From assembly GCA_038030265.1 (NCBI GenBank), contig CM075943.1, positions 6,386,001-6,450,000 of the forward strand: a stretch of DNA of 64,000 nt, read 5' to 3'. The notes under the pieces were generated by a model, which saw only the letters and a list, made by a program, of their open reading frames with translations, did not search any database and was not told where the DNA came from. The position numbers were made by a program, and so were the translations under genes. This DNA is from Corythucha ciliata (lineage: Eukaryota > Arthropoda > Insecta > Hemiptera > Tingidae). How positions within the stretch are numbered: position 1 is the first letter of the stretch; each line of letters begins with the position of its first letter. This document shows positions 1 to 10,729 of the stretch, piece after piece.

Positions 1-780
1 TTTTGTCCTGTGAATTAGCGCTTTTTCTTTACATTGTCTGCTTTTTTTTATCCGTTTTTTCTCATTTTTAGCTGCACTTTTGCGTTTTTACCCCTCAAAT
101 TATCGACTTTTTAAGTTTTACAATTGTAGCCGAGAATAGCTACTTTTCTCCTCTCTATTTTAGTCACAAGCATGGCTTCACAAGCCGTGAATTGGCTTTG
201 AATTTCTTCAATTTCAGGCGTTAATCAGTGTTCTTCTAAATTTGAGCTTTGAATTTGCACATTTTCGCGATTTTATCCGCGAGTTAGCGATTTTTGTCAA
301 ATTTAGATACGATTTAGCGCTTTCTATCCTGTGAACTTGGGACTTTTCTTAATTTCATCTGTGAATTAGCACTTTGCCTCAGTTTTATCAGTGAAATAAA
401 GCTTTTCCCGTCGTTTATCCCGCGAAATAGTGATGTATCTTAATTTTTTATCGTGATTTAGCGTTTTTCATCATTTTAGGTGCGGGCTAATTTTACCCGT
501 AATGTAGCGTTTTTATTCCCTCAAATTAGCCATTTGTCTCCACTTTCGCCCCAAATTAGTTTTTTTTTATGTCAGCCACGATTTTTTTCTTGCTTTTAGC
601 CACGAATTTGCGTTTTTTCTAAATTCTACCCGTCAAATGGCATCTACACAACACGAATCAGTTATTTTGTCTCAATTTGGTACTGAAAGTTGCTTTTTCC
701 CAGCATTTTGCCACGTATTGACCCCAAGAACAACACTTGAGTGCGTCTTTTCAGAGTAGCGATTTTGTGGGCAGAATGAA
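1..780 (+). repeat. Degenerate short-period repeat, GAATTAGCG family
   Basis: Irregular units of roughly 30-40 bp share a core like GCGAATTAGCG followed by a T-run and a segment like CTCAATTTTAGCC. The same family recurs at 4210-4815 (opposite orientation), 25311-26700 and 40300-41530. No coding potential is visible. Units are too diverged for a clean period, so it looks like an old minisatellite or the inside of an old repeat-bearing element. Confidence 0.7.
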
Positions 781-879
781 ATAATCTGCTACTCAATTTG
801 CTGAGCACCTTGAATGCTGCGACATTCAATTCTCCCCCACGAACAGCCCCCCAACGAAAACCTAAACTCTACGCCTCTG

Positions 880-1140
880 CCAGAGATCACTCTACCAGCT
901 CCATGATTGGACATTGATATGGAGAATTCGCATGAATGAGACTAAATCGGTGCACGTTGACTTCACAGACCGAAGAAACAGTTATGTACCGGTATACCTC
1001 AACAATAACAGAATCCCGCACGCCAATGAGACCAAGTTGTTAGGCATGGCATTGGATACTCGATTGCGATGGAATGCTCATGTCAAAAAAAAAAAAAAAA
1101 AAGAAATCCGAGCTGAACTTTAAATTCCGAACTTTAAATT
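880..1140 (+). pseudogene. Jockey-type LINE reverse transcriptase, C-terminal scrap
   Basis: The frame that opens near 880 reads a WRIRMNETKS-like segment, then a PVYLNNNRIP...KLLGMALDTRLRW segment. This is the thumb-side region typical of Jockey-clade reverse transcriptases, just after the catalytic domain. The frame is thrown out by an expanded A-run near 1086-1102; past it the expected continuation (SELNFKFR) is found in another frame before a stop near 1133. Palm and endonuclease domains are absent. It lies directly against a Gypsy fragment, so one truncated the other or both are deletion remnants. Sure of a Jockey-like LINE, less so of the exact clade. Confidence 0.75.
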
Positions 1141-1179
1141 AAAGACTTTGCGTGCGGTGATATCGATGCATGGATTAAA

Positions 1180-2395
1180 ATGTACATATTCCCATTTTCT
1201 AATAAATATGAGGTACTACTCACTACCAACCTCTTGAAACACACCATTTATACAAAGAACGAAGTTCCAATTTATTCCAGAAACTATCGGTACCCCCAAG
1301 TTTACAAAGAAGATGTAAGAAAGGGAATCAACAAATCAATAGAAAACAAAATAATTCGTCATTCGAACTCCCCCTATAACTCCCCAATTTGGGTTGTCCC
1401 TAAGAAAAATAAGAATGGTAATTGATTACCGAAAATTAAATGATGACACAACTGACGATAGATTCCCATTGCTCGGAAAGATCGGAAGAGCGACGTACTT
1501 TGGCGCTCTATATTTAACGTCCGGATTCCATCAGATCGAAATGTCCGAAGAATCAATTTCAAAAACAGCTTTCACCACCGAAGAAGGTCATTATGAGTTT
1601 TTTCGAATGCCGTTTGGGTTAAAAAATGCCCCGCCCACTTTTCAGCGTGCGATGAATTTAATTTTTTCTAACATTCCCAACACCCTAGTGTATATGGACG
1701 ATATTATAGAATTTTCAGACAATCTGGAGGAACACCTAAAACATTTAAAAACTACCTTTGAACTATTAAAGAAACAAAATTTAAAAGTACAGTCGGATAA
1801 AACCGAATTTTGTAAAAAAGAACTCTTGTATTTAGGCCATGTCATATCTGAAAAGGGAATATCCCCAAATCCAGAAAAATTTACCGGCGTAAGGAATTTC
1901 CCGATTCCACGATCGCAAAAGCAAATTAAACAATTTCTAGGTTTAACAGGGATGATAAAAAATTGCCAAACCAATCACCAATTTATTGAAAAAAGAAAGT
2001 GACCCCGATTACCAAAACCCCGACTATATTCGAGTCGTTGACGAAATAAAGAATGTATTACAACATAGCCCCATCTTACAGTTCCCTGACTTCAGTAAAG
2101 AATTCATGTTAACAACTGACGCTTCAAACTACGCGATTGGCGCTGTCTTATCCAAAAATGTCGACAATAAAGACCTCCTCATTGCTTTCGCTTCACGAAC
2201 TCTTAAACTCTTAATAAACATGAAGAATAGCTTAGCACTATTGAAAAAGAATTATTGGCTATTGTATGGTCCTGTAAACACTTCCGACCTTACCTGTACG
2301 TCAACATTTCACCATAAATACCGACCATAAACCCTTGCAGTATTTAGCGAACATGAAGGATCCCCAAGGGAATCTATCCCCCATATCTACGTCCC
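1180..2395 (+). pseudogene. Ty3/Gypsy pol fragment (RT and start of RNase H), broken
   Basis: The first segment (1180-1425) carries the pre-RT YRYPQVYKEDV region and NSPYNSPIWVVPKK. A frameshift near 1415-1430 moves to the frame reading VIDYRKLND, LTSGFHQIEM, FFRMPFGLKNAPPTFQR and the catalytic YMDD at 1691-1702. Near 1950 a second shift leads to NLLKKESDP and the RNase H start (LTTDASNYAIGAVLS), then another break and TDHKPLQYL up to about 2395. Part of the RT-RNase H linker is missing. The motifs fit the 17.6/297-like branch of insect Gypsy elements. No LTR, gag or integrase is present here. A dead internal fragment. Confidence 0.88.
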
Positions 2396-3300
2396 TGTCG
2401 TGCACACTCGCACAATACAAGTTTCCCAAGAATGTATCATTTTCCGTTAACTAAAAACATGAGCATGGTGTGCCCAAATGTTCCAAATGGCAGTTTTGGG
2501 GTTGAATGAATAAATTTTCGTATGCAATTCGTTTGGTTTTTTGGCTCAAACCTCAGCCTAGACGTCGGCATCGTGGGATGACAACCTTTCCGTCCTCTCC
2601 ACTTCGATGAAATTGCAACATTCGGCTCCAAAAGGTGCCCAAACTGCCATTACTGCCAGACTTGACATAACACAGCAAAACCAATGTGGTGCTCCATTCT
2701 TTGTGATCCCTTGAAAACACTTGAAATTGCTAAGAGTTTTATTTTAGGGACGCCCTTCGTCACCTTCCTAGTAAATTGGGCACGACTTTCCGCCAGTAAA
2801 ATAGCTTCACTGTGATGGAGGGAGAAGTGAGGGGGCTAATAACCCACTTCCTCTATCTCTATTGAGTCACAACAATGTATCTTTACCAAGGACGCGGCAG
2901 TGCTGGTGCGTAAATGCTATTCTAGCTTTGAAGTAAAATGCAGTCAACGACCGTTACATTCTTCTTTTATACTCTACGTATAAAAAAGCCAAACTCTGCA
3001 ATACACCCCCCTCCATCCATGAAAATGTATCGATTCGATTCGACTTTTTTAAATGACATTGGAGCCCTTTAAATGAGATTATTTGTTGTTTTTTTGGGTA
3101 GAGTACGAGAGTATTGGCACTCAAGCGAGGGTGTTAACCCTCACTTGAGTGCAACAGCAATCGAATTATCCTCTTACTTGATTTCGTTCAAATTCAACTC
3201 ATCTTTTGCAAGTCATTTTGCCGAAATTTATACAGATTAAACTTTTGTACAAGAAAAAAACAAAATGGAGACATGCCCTCCCTCCATTCGCTTTATTTTT
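2396..3300. other. No gene recognised; one perfect-looking hairpin
   Basis: AT-rich unique-looking sequence. Short open frames here have no recognisable motif. The only structure I see is an inverted repeat at 3114-3153: arms containing GCACTCAAG and CTTGAGTGC with GAGGGT/ACCCTC inside, around GTTA. Confidence 0.5.
3114..3153. repeat. Short palindrome / hairpin
   Basis: Two arms of about 18 nt (TTGGCACTCAAGCGAGGGT and its near reverse complement) meet around a 3-4 nt centre. One mismatch is visible. It could be a recombination scar or a minimal foldback element; no terminator role is implied in a eukaryote. Confidence 0.6.
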
Positions 3301-4209
3301 TTAAAAATAGGAACAGCTAACGTTAATCGAGTCAAATGATTGAAGGTTAAAGGGTCTTTTTTCCTCCAATAGAAGAGTGTTTGGTGCTTTCAAAATTAAA
3401 TTCCCATTATTTTTCTTCTTCTTTGCTCTCAAGTTTCTATTAAAGCCCTCTCTCACCCCGCTCGCCTTTTTAAAAAAAAAGAAAAAGAGCCCAGACGTGA
3501 TGGTGCGAGGAGGGTGGGACTGAACAAGTAAGAAAAAGAAAAGAAAGAAAGAGGGAGAGAAAAAAAAGTTAATAGGTGTCGCAAATAAGGAAGGGCTGCT
3601 GGGCTTGTTGAAGCTGATAGGGCCTCGTAATATCCTTATGTTAATAAAGCTGTCGTACTTCCCACACCCCTTTTTTCCCCTTCTGAGAGACGGGCTTAAG
3701 GGAGGATGACTACAGAACATTACGAGATAAGAGCGCCAAATTGGAAAAAAAAAAAAAAACGATGAAAAGGGGGGAAGATCGGCCGCAGAAAAGCCCCCCC
3801 CCCCACCACCACACTCTTTTACCAATCATTTCTTATTCGCAAGCGTATGGGTCACCTGTTTCATTCAACTATAGTCACACTGCCGGCATTATTTCCCTCC
3901 TTTTTAGTGTAATAACGCCATTTTCTGAGCGTCATTCTTGGGAAAATCCCTAATCCTGACTGTTGTTACCCCCTCTCCAGCATCCTCACGGTTCAGGTAT
4001 CTTTACAAACAGTTTGCGTCCTTTTCTAATACTCGTTACACTCGTATTTTTATGTTCCTGTCAAAAGAGGCTTCCCTTTTTTGTGTAAAAGACGTGGATT
4101 TCCCTCCTTTAAAGTATAAACAGGGGTGTAATGAAAATAACAGAGGGGGAGTTTTGCATAAATTTATTGATGTTAATGCTATAAGATTAGTACGGCGCTC
4201 ATACATTTT
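3301..4209. other. Low-complexity stretch, no gene
   Basis: Dominated by purine-rich (about 3530-3570) and homopolymer tracts. Long open frames on both strands are composed of F/S/K-rich low-complexity residues and have no domain signature, so I treat them as chance. Confidence 0.5.
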
Positions 4210-4815
4210 TAACCTCGTCGCATAAAATTTGAGAATAAATGCTATTATGCACGGATAAAACGTAGAAAAAAGCGATAATCCGTGGCTAAAAGGAAACACT
4301 AATTCATTGCTAAAACTGTGAAGCACGCTACTTATTTGCGGCTAAAATTAAGATAACGCTAATTCGTGCGTGACATTGTGAAAAAACACTGATTTGCGGC
4401 TTGAATGTACAAGAAAAACGCTAATTCGTGGTTAAAAAAACAACAAAATCGTAACTAAAAATTGAGAAAAACGCTAATTCGCGGCCTCGGAAAATAACAT
4501 CGTTGCTAAAAATTGAGAAGAATCGCTAATTCGTGGTTAAAATGGAGACAAATCGCTAAATCGCAGCTATAATGTAGAGAAAAACGCTGTCTAACCTGTG
4601 GCTAAAATTGAACAAAATTGCCGCTAAAATAGGGAAGGAAACACTCAAATTCACGGGAAAAATTATTGACAATACGCTAATTCACGTCTAAAATTGAGAA
4701 ATGTTGGTAAATTCTGACAAAAGTTGGAAAATACGCTAATTTGAGACTACAAAGTGGAGGAAAAAAGCTAATTCCCTATAAAGTGAAGAAAAAGCGCTAA
4801 TTCAAAGTTGAAAAT
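4210..4815 (-). repeat. GAATTAGCG-family repeat, inverted orientation
   Basis: Units read CGCTAATTCGTGGCTAAAAT with linkers like TGAGAAAAA, the reverse complement of the array at 1-780. About 15-18 diverged units. It ends next to a hairpin-repeat unit at 4835. Confidence 0.75.
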
Positions 4816-4834
4816 ACACGGGAAAAAAGGGTCA

Positions 4835-5035
4835 AAATTCGTCTTTTTTTTGACTAGGAGAATAGAATGCGCTGGGATCTTTTCGACTGAGGAATTTTCG
4901 CAGCTCTCTAGACATCATATTCTCCTGATACGGAAGACCGGAAATCACCTCTAAACACGAGAAAAAAAGGGGCAAATTGTCCTCTCTCACTCGGAGCAGA
5001 GAGGCTTGGTCCATGGAACACTGACGATCTGCACC
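4835..5035 (+). repeat. Single unit of the hairpin-forming repeat
   Basis: Contains ACTAGGAGAATAGAATGCGC, then a weak reverse complement ending CATATTCTCCTGAT, then the GAAAAAAAGGGGCAAATTGTC linker. This is the unit that forms the arrays at 10730-12240, 13790-14165 and 38930-40270. Confidence 0.7.
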
Positions 5036-5243
5036 TTCAATTCCTCCAACTATTTATTTATTTAACAATTTTACGGACACTTGGTCCAATTGACATTAAG
5101 AAAGAATATAAATATAAATAACATAAAAGAGTAAGAAAAAACAAAGTTTAAAGAAAGAACAAATGAAGAGAAGAAACAATAAAGCAACACCTTGCTAGAA
5201 TGCACCACGCGTTTAAAACTAACTAAATCACCAAACTAGTCAA

Positions 5244-7479
5244 TCATAAATTCCGCCTACAATTTAGGACTGCGGACTTGTACACATGTAAAGAACTCGC
5301 AAAAATGTCACACGATGGTTCTTGCAAGAATAGATTGGCATCACGAGGAAGGCGGAGTAGAGGGCGATTTCTCAGGTAATTAGTTGCCGCAAAAGGAACG
5401 TGAAACAATCCGTGCGAGCGGGCGAAGTATTGTGGGACGCTCAGTGAAATCCTCTCAAGGAGTGACGGGCAATCAATGACGCCATTTATGAGCTTGTGGA
5501 AAAAGCTTTGATCAGCAACTATACGTCGATCGACAAGCGGGGCAATTTGACACACACGCATAATTGACTCGTAATCCACATCCACCGCGCGGACACCCAA
5601 CTTGAAGGCAACGTATCGCAGAAATATGTGCTGGACAACCTCGATTTGATGAATCTGAGTGGCATAGTGCGGCGACCAGACAATGGATGAGTACTCCAGG
5701 ATGGGACGGACGAGCGAGCAATAGAGCAGCTTGATGGCTTCAACATTATTAAATTCACGGGTGTTACGTTTGAGGAACCCAAGTGCCTTACGCGCACGAC
5801 CGACAACTGCGTCCAGATGAGGGCCAAAGTGAAGCTGTGAGTCAAGAAAAACCCCAAGGTCCCTGGTGATTAGCTGACGAAGTAAAGGCACACCTGACAC
5901 AGAATAGTTATAAGTTAAAGGGTTTTGGTGACGATAGAACGAGGTAACAGAGCACTTTGATGTATTCAACTGAAGACCACTATCCTCACACCACCTCACG
6001 AAGTCCTGGAGACGAAGCTGCAGAATCTCACAATCAGCAACAGCTGTCACAGAGCGAAAAATCTTGAGGTCGTCCGCAAACATCAAGAAGGAGACATCAG
6101 GAAAAATACTGCCCACCGAACCACAGAAGACGACGAAGAGCAGTGGTCCTATGTGAGACCCCTGCGGCACTCCTGAAGAAGCAGAAAAAGGCAGCGAGGT
6201 GACACCCCTCAATCGTACCATCATTGTGCGCTCCGTCAAATAATCTGCGATCCAACAAAGTAAAGGGCCGTGAACACCCAACGACCCCAATCGGGCAATC
6301 AAGTGTCTGTGGGAGACCCTGTCAAACGCCTTTGAAAAGTCAGTTGAAACTGAGTCAACCTGAGCACCATTCATAAACGCACCATGGATATATTTCTGGT
6401 AAACGAGAAGGGTTGGTCGTGGTAGAGCGTCCGCCAACAAAACCATGCTGCTCCAGTGGGATCGTTGGCAAAAGGGGCGGAGTTAAGATCTTGACCACAA
6501 GTCCCTCAAACAGCTTTGGAATCGTTGACAGGGATGAGATACCTCGATAATTCGTCACCACAGACTTATCCCCAGATTTATGAATTGGGGTCACGTACGA
6601 TTCCTTCCAAGGTTTAGGAAAGACTCCATCAGCCAGGTATCTATTGAACAGCACAGTTAATGGGAAAGCGAGAAAGTGAGCACACTGCTTAAGCAACACT
6701 GGCGGGACTCCATCAGGTCCAAGACCCTTATTAGCATCCAACTTTAATAGGCCCGTCAACACATCCTCTAAAGAGATCTCAAGCCTTCCCACGTCGACAA
6801 CGTCCTCCGTCTGGAAGAATATGGGGTCCGATGACGGGGGCAGGAAAACTGATGAAAAGTGCCTAGCAAACATCTCAACTCTCTCCTGTGGTGTTGACGA
6901 GCTTTCATTAGCATAGGTAACACTGTCCGGAATAGAGTTGCATCCCTCCTTATAGTTCACGTAATTCCAGAAATACTTTACGTCTGTCGAGATAGAATTT
7001 TGCACCCTGTCAAGATAGTTCCTGTAATCAATCCTCGAGATATACCTGGCCTTCCTTCTCAAATTAGAAAACAGTCTGTAATCGTCCTCAGAACCACTAC
7101 TCCTGTAGCGTGAGTGTGCCAAGCTCTTAGCCCTGACCATGGAAACAAGCTCTGATGAAAGCCACTTGGGAAAAGGAAATATATTTGATAGAGTCCTAGG
7201 CACAAAATCACGAATAGCACCCCGCATCACGTCGTAGAAATTACCCACTGCAGCCTCCAAGGGAAGGGAATGGCAGAAGCCCCAATCGACACCTCGCAAG
7301 AGCTCACACATTTGCGCATAGTTTCCTCTTTTGAAATTATAATTGAAGTTCTTAGAACAATGAGGTCGCTGTCGTCCGGATAGTGGCAGGAAGAGGCACT
7401 CGAAGGGAGGATGAGCAGGATCGACATTCACGATTGGGGGGCAAGGCCGCAGGGTCACATCCAGCCAGATCAAGAACAT
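5244..7479 (-). pseudogene. LINE reverse transcriptase, frameshifted
   Basis: The upstream part (7479-6355) has the pre-RT region and RT blocks LDANKGLGPDGVPP, PKPWKESYVTPIHKSGD and NYRGISSLS. A frameshift near 6410-6425 moves to the downstream part with DSVSTDFSKAFDRVSH, SSGVPQGSHIGPLLF and the catalytic FADD at 6069-6080, followed by the thumb (CSVTSFYRHQN, TRDLGVFLDSQLHF). Translation stops near 5244 with no RNase H. This matches Jockey or CR1-type elements; I cannot separate these clades by eye. Confidence 0.88.
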
Positions 7480-8085
7480 TATTCGCCGAGTTGGGGAGAT
7501 AATTGTATTGCCTCAAGTCAAACGACCGCAAACCAGCAAATATGACCCCAGCTCTAGCAATCGGAGGACGGAAGTGTTCATCATTCCACGATGCCCAAGG
7601 CACCCTCGGAACATTGAAGTCACCGAAGACTGCCATTTTATAATCCGCGTGTTGAAGCAGCGCTGATTCCAAGCCTAGGAAGAGTGATTCAATACTTGAG
7701 GGAGGCTGGTAGTCAGGCACATATACACATGCAAGGATGACCCGAAACTCGGGTAGGATAACAATTACATGTTCACCCGTGGCGGAGGAAACCGAAAAAC
7801 TGAACGACTTGATCGATCGCGATACCGCCAAGAGCACTCCGCCACCCCGCGACTTGAAGACGTTGTTCTGAGGGGATCTGTCTGTGCGATAAACTGTAAA
7901 GTTCTGAAGCTGAAGTTTGACGGATTCTATATTTTCACAGAGCCAGGTTTCAGTAAGACAAATTGCATCATGAGAGAGATGAGAAGTATTATGACGGAAT
8001 TCTGAAATTTTGGTATTTAACCATCTAACATTTTGATACAGAATCGAGATTTTGTTGAGGCTGTTAATTAGTTTTTTGAATTATT
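7440..8085 (-). pseudogene. LINE endonuclease (APE-type) domain
   Basis: From about 8065 downward the - strand reads ISILYQNVR...NTKI, then ICLTETWL, KSRGGGVLLAVS and later VFGDFNVPRVPW and NSANNVLDL. These are the conserved blocks of apurinic-like endonucleases that nick target DNA in non-LTR retrotransposons. No methionine opens the frame; it is open from an upstream stop near 8087, fitting 5' truncation. The frame is lost around 7440-7480, where the linker to the reverse transcriptase continues in another frame. Confidence 0.85.
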
Positions 8086-8099
8086 TGGTGCTGATGATG

Positions 8100-8620
8100 G
8101 AGAGGATGATTGCCGTGAAGTGGCTGTGGTAACGATCAGAGCGAATAGTTCCGAAAAACCCGGTAAAAACAAAAAAAAGTAAGAGCGAAAACAAAACACG
8201 TTCACTCGGTCAACTCTTCATTTGAAAACTATTCGCATGCTAAATGTGCGAATGAAAATAACGATTCGCCCCCTGAAAATAGTCAAACTGAGTAACCACG
8301 CCCTATAGAAATGAACGTACTCACGATTTGCGCCCTGAAAATTGATCTATCCTCTCTTGAAATGGCCAAACTAACAGTAACCGCCTGGTAAATCCTCAAG
8401 CTGACGATCTGGGCTCAGTAAATGGCCAACCCGAACATACACGATCCAAGAAAATGACTAATTGGCGTATGTCCACTCAATGATCATTCACGCCTCTAAA
8501 ATCGCTAAGCAGACGATTCGTGCAAAAAAAAGTAGCCAAACTATGGCTATTCACTCGCCATAAAAAAAAAAGAAAATAAAGAGTAAAACGGACGATTCGA
8601 GCCTCTAAAATGGTTAAAAT
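8100..8620 (-). repeat. Diverged ~40-bp minisatellite, GACGATTCG family (copy 1)
   Basis: Units contain ACGATTCGCGCCCTGAAAAT-like cores and AATGGCCAAACTGAC-like linkers. A second copy sits at 10104-10624 because of the tandem duplication, and a shorter stretch of the same family lies at 41690-41895 in the opposite sense. No gene is seen. Confidence 0.65.
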
Positions 8621-10090
8621 GAAAAGACTCCATCAGCCAGGTATCTATTGAACAGCACAGTTAATGGGAAAGCGAGAAAGTGAGCACACTGCTTAAGCAA
8701 CACTGGCGGGACTCCATCAGGTCCAAGACCCTTATTAGCATCCAACTTTAATAGGCCCGTCAACACATCCTCTAAAGAGATCTCAAGCCTTCCCACGTCG
8801 ACAACGTCCTCCGTCTGGAAGAATATGGGGTCCGATGACGGGGGCAGGAAAACTGATGAAAAGTGCCTAGCAAACATCTCAACTCTCTCCTGTGGTGTTG
8901 ACGAGCTTTCATTAGCATAGGTAACACTGTCCGGAATAGAGTTGCATCCCTCCTTATAGTTCACGTAATTCCAGAAATACTTTACGTCTGTCGAGATAGA
9001 ATTTTGCACCCTGTCAAGATAGTTCCTGTAATCAATCCTCGAGATATACCTGGCCTTCCTTCTCAAATTAGAAAACAGTCTGTAATCGTCCTCAGAACCA
9101 CTACTCCTGTAGCGTGAGTGTGCCAAGCTCTTAGCCCTGACCATGGAAACAAGCTCTGATGAAAGCCACTTGGGAAAAGGAAATATATTTGATAGAGTCC
9201 TAGGCACAAAATCACGAATAGCACCCCGCATCACGTCGTAGAAATTACCCACTGCAGCCTCCAAGGGAAGGGAATGGCAGAAGCCCCAATCGACACCTCG
9301 CAAGAGCTCACACATTTGCGCATAGTTTCCTCTTTTGAAATTATAATTGAAGTTCTTAGAACAATGAGGCCGCTGTCGTCCGGATAGTGGCAGGAAGAGG
9401 CACTCGAAGGGAGGATGAGCAGGATCGACATTCACGATTGGGGGGCAAGGCCGCAGGGTCACATCCAGCCAGATCAAGAACATTATTCGCCGAGTTGGGG
9501 AGATAATTGTATTGCCTCAAGTCAAACGACCGCAAACCAGCAAATATGACCCCAGCTCTAGCAATCGGAGGACGGAAGTGTTCATCATTCCACGATGCCC
9601 AAGGCACCCTCGGAACATTGAAGTCACCGAAGACTGCCATTTTATAATCCGCGTGTTGAAGCAGCGCTGATTCCAAGCCTAGGAAGAGTGATTCAATACT
9701 TGAGGGAGGCTGGTAGTCAGGCACATATACACATGCAAGGATGACCCGAAACTCGGGTAGGATAACAATTACATGTTCACCCGTGGCGGAGGAAACCGAA
9801 AAACAACGACTTGATCGATCGCGATACCGCCAAGAGCACTCCGCCACCCCGCGACTTGAAGACGTTGTTCTGAGGGGATCTGTCTGTGCGATAAACTGTA
9901 AAGTTCTGAAGCTGAAGTTTGACGGATTCTATATTTTCACAGAGCCAGGTTTCAGTAAGACAAATTGCATCATGAGAGAGATGAGAAGTATTATGACGGA
10001 ATTCTGAAATTTTGGTATTTAACCATCTAACATTTTGATACAGAATCGAGATTTTGTTGAGGCTGTTAATTAGTTTTTTGAATTATTTGG
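8621..10090 (-). pseudogene. Second copy of LINE endonuclease and N-terminal RT region
   Basis: Duplicate of 6617-8090. Contains the pre-RT and early RT blocks (9483-8614, including LDANKGLGPDGVPP) and the endonuclease blocks (GDFNVPRVPW, ICLTETWL) in 9356-10070. The RT stops at the duplication breakpoint before the catalytic palm motifs, so this copy never had a FADD box. Confidence 0.88.
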
Positions 10091-10103
10091 TGCTGATGAT
10101 GGA

Positions 10104-10720
10104 GAGGATGATTGCCGTGAAGTGGCTGTGGTAACGATCAGAGCGAATAGTTCCGAAAAACCCGGTAAAAACAAAAAAAAGTAAGAGCGAAAACAAAACA
10201 CGTTCACTCGGTCAACTCTTCATTTGAAAACTATTCGCATGCTAAATGTGCGAATGAAAATAACGATTCGCCCCCTGAAAATAGTCAAACTGAGTAACCA
10301 CGCCCTATAGAAATGACCGTACTCACGATTTGCGCCCTGAAAATTGATCTATCCTCTCTTGAAATGGCCAAACTAACAGTAACCGCCTGGTAAATCCTCA
10401 AACTGACGATCTGGGCTCAGCAAATGGCCAACCCGAACATACACGATCCAAGAAAATGACTAATTGGCGTATGTCCACTCACTGATCATTCACGCCTCTA
10501 AAATCGCTAAGCAGACGATTCGTGCCAAAAAAAGTAGTCAAACTATGGCTATTCACTCGCCATAAAAAAAAGGAAAATAAAGGGCAAAACGGACGATTCG
10601 AGCCTCTAAAATGGCTAAAATGAAAAGATCCACTCAAATCGCCCCAGACCTTGAAAATGGCATGACGAACTATTCTCGTCTTACAAAATGGCAAAAGTTA
10701 TTTTTTGCACAATATAATTT
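10104..10720 (-). repeat. GACGATTCG-family minisatellite (copy 2)
   Basis: Second copy of the degenerate short-period array, extending a little past the duplication end with further TGGCTAAAATG and ATGGCAAAAGTT units. It then passes directly into the hairpin-repeat array. Confidence 0.6.
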
Positions 10721-10729
10721 TGGTCCCCA

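Larger units (their letters stand above)
5048..8100 (-). mobile_element. Jockey/CR1-like non-LTR retrotransposon, 5'-truncated
   Basis: Read on the - strand: APE-type endonuclease (about 8085-7440), linker, reverse transcriptase (7479-5244), 3' UTR, and a short (AAAT)n-type tail at 5051-5066. No ORF1/gag and no RNase H are present, so the 5' end is missing. At least two frameshifts break the pol frame, so it is dead. The 5' two-thirds of it, plus ~500 bp of unrelated flank, is repeated in tandem at 8621-10624. Confidence 0.85.
6617..10624. repeat. Recent ~2.0-kb direct tandem duplication
   Basis: 6617-8620 is repeated almost exactly at 8621-10624 (offset 2004 at the left, 2001 at the right). 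I see only scattered differences, for example a 2-bp loss at ~9804 (copy 1 GAAAAACTGAACG, copy 2 GAAAAACAACG) and single substitutions. The junction at 8620/8621 shares GAAAAGA-type microhomology with both outer ends. It includes part of the LINE plus unrelated flank, so it is a segmental duplication and not a second insertion. An assembly artefact is possible, but the differences argue for two real copies. Confidence 0.92.

Noticed and set aside
3301..3825. 174-residue F/S/P-rich frame on the - strand
   Set aside because: Low-complexity, driven by homopurine tracts; no domain, no splice-compatible neighbours.
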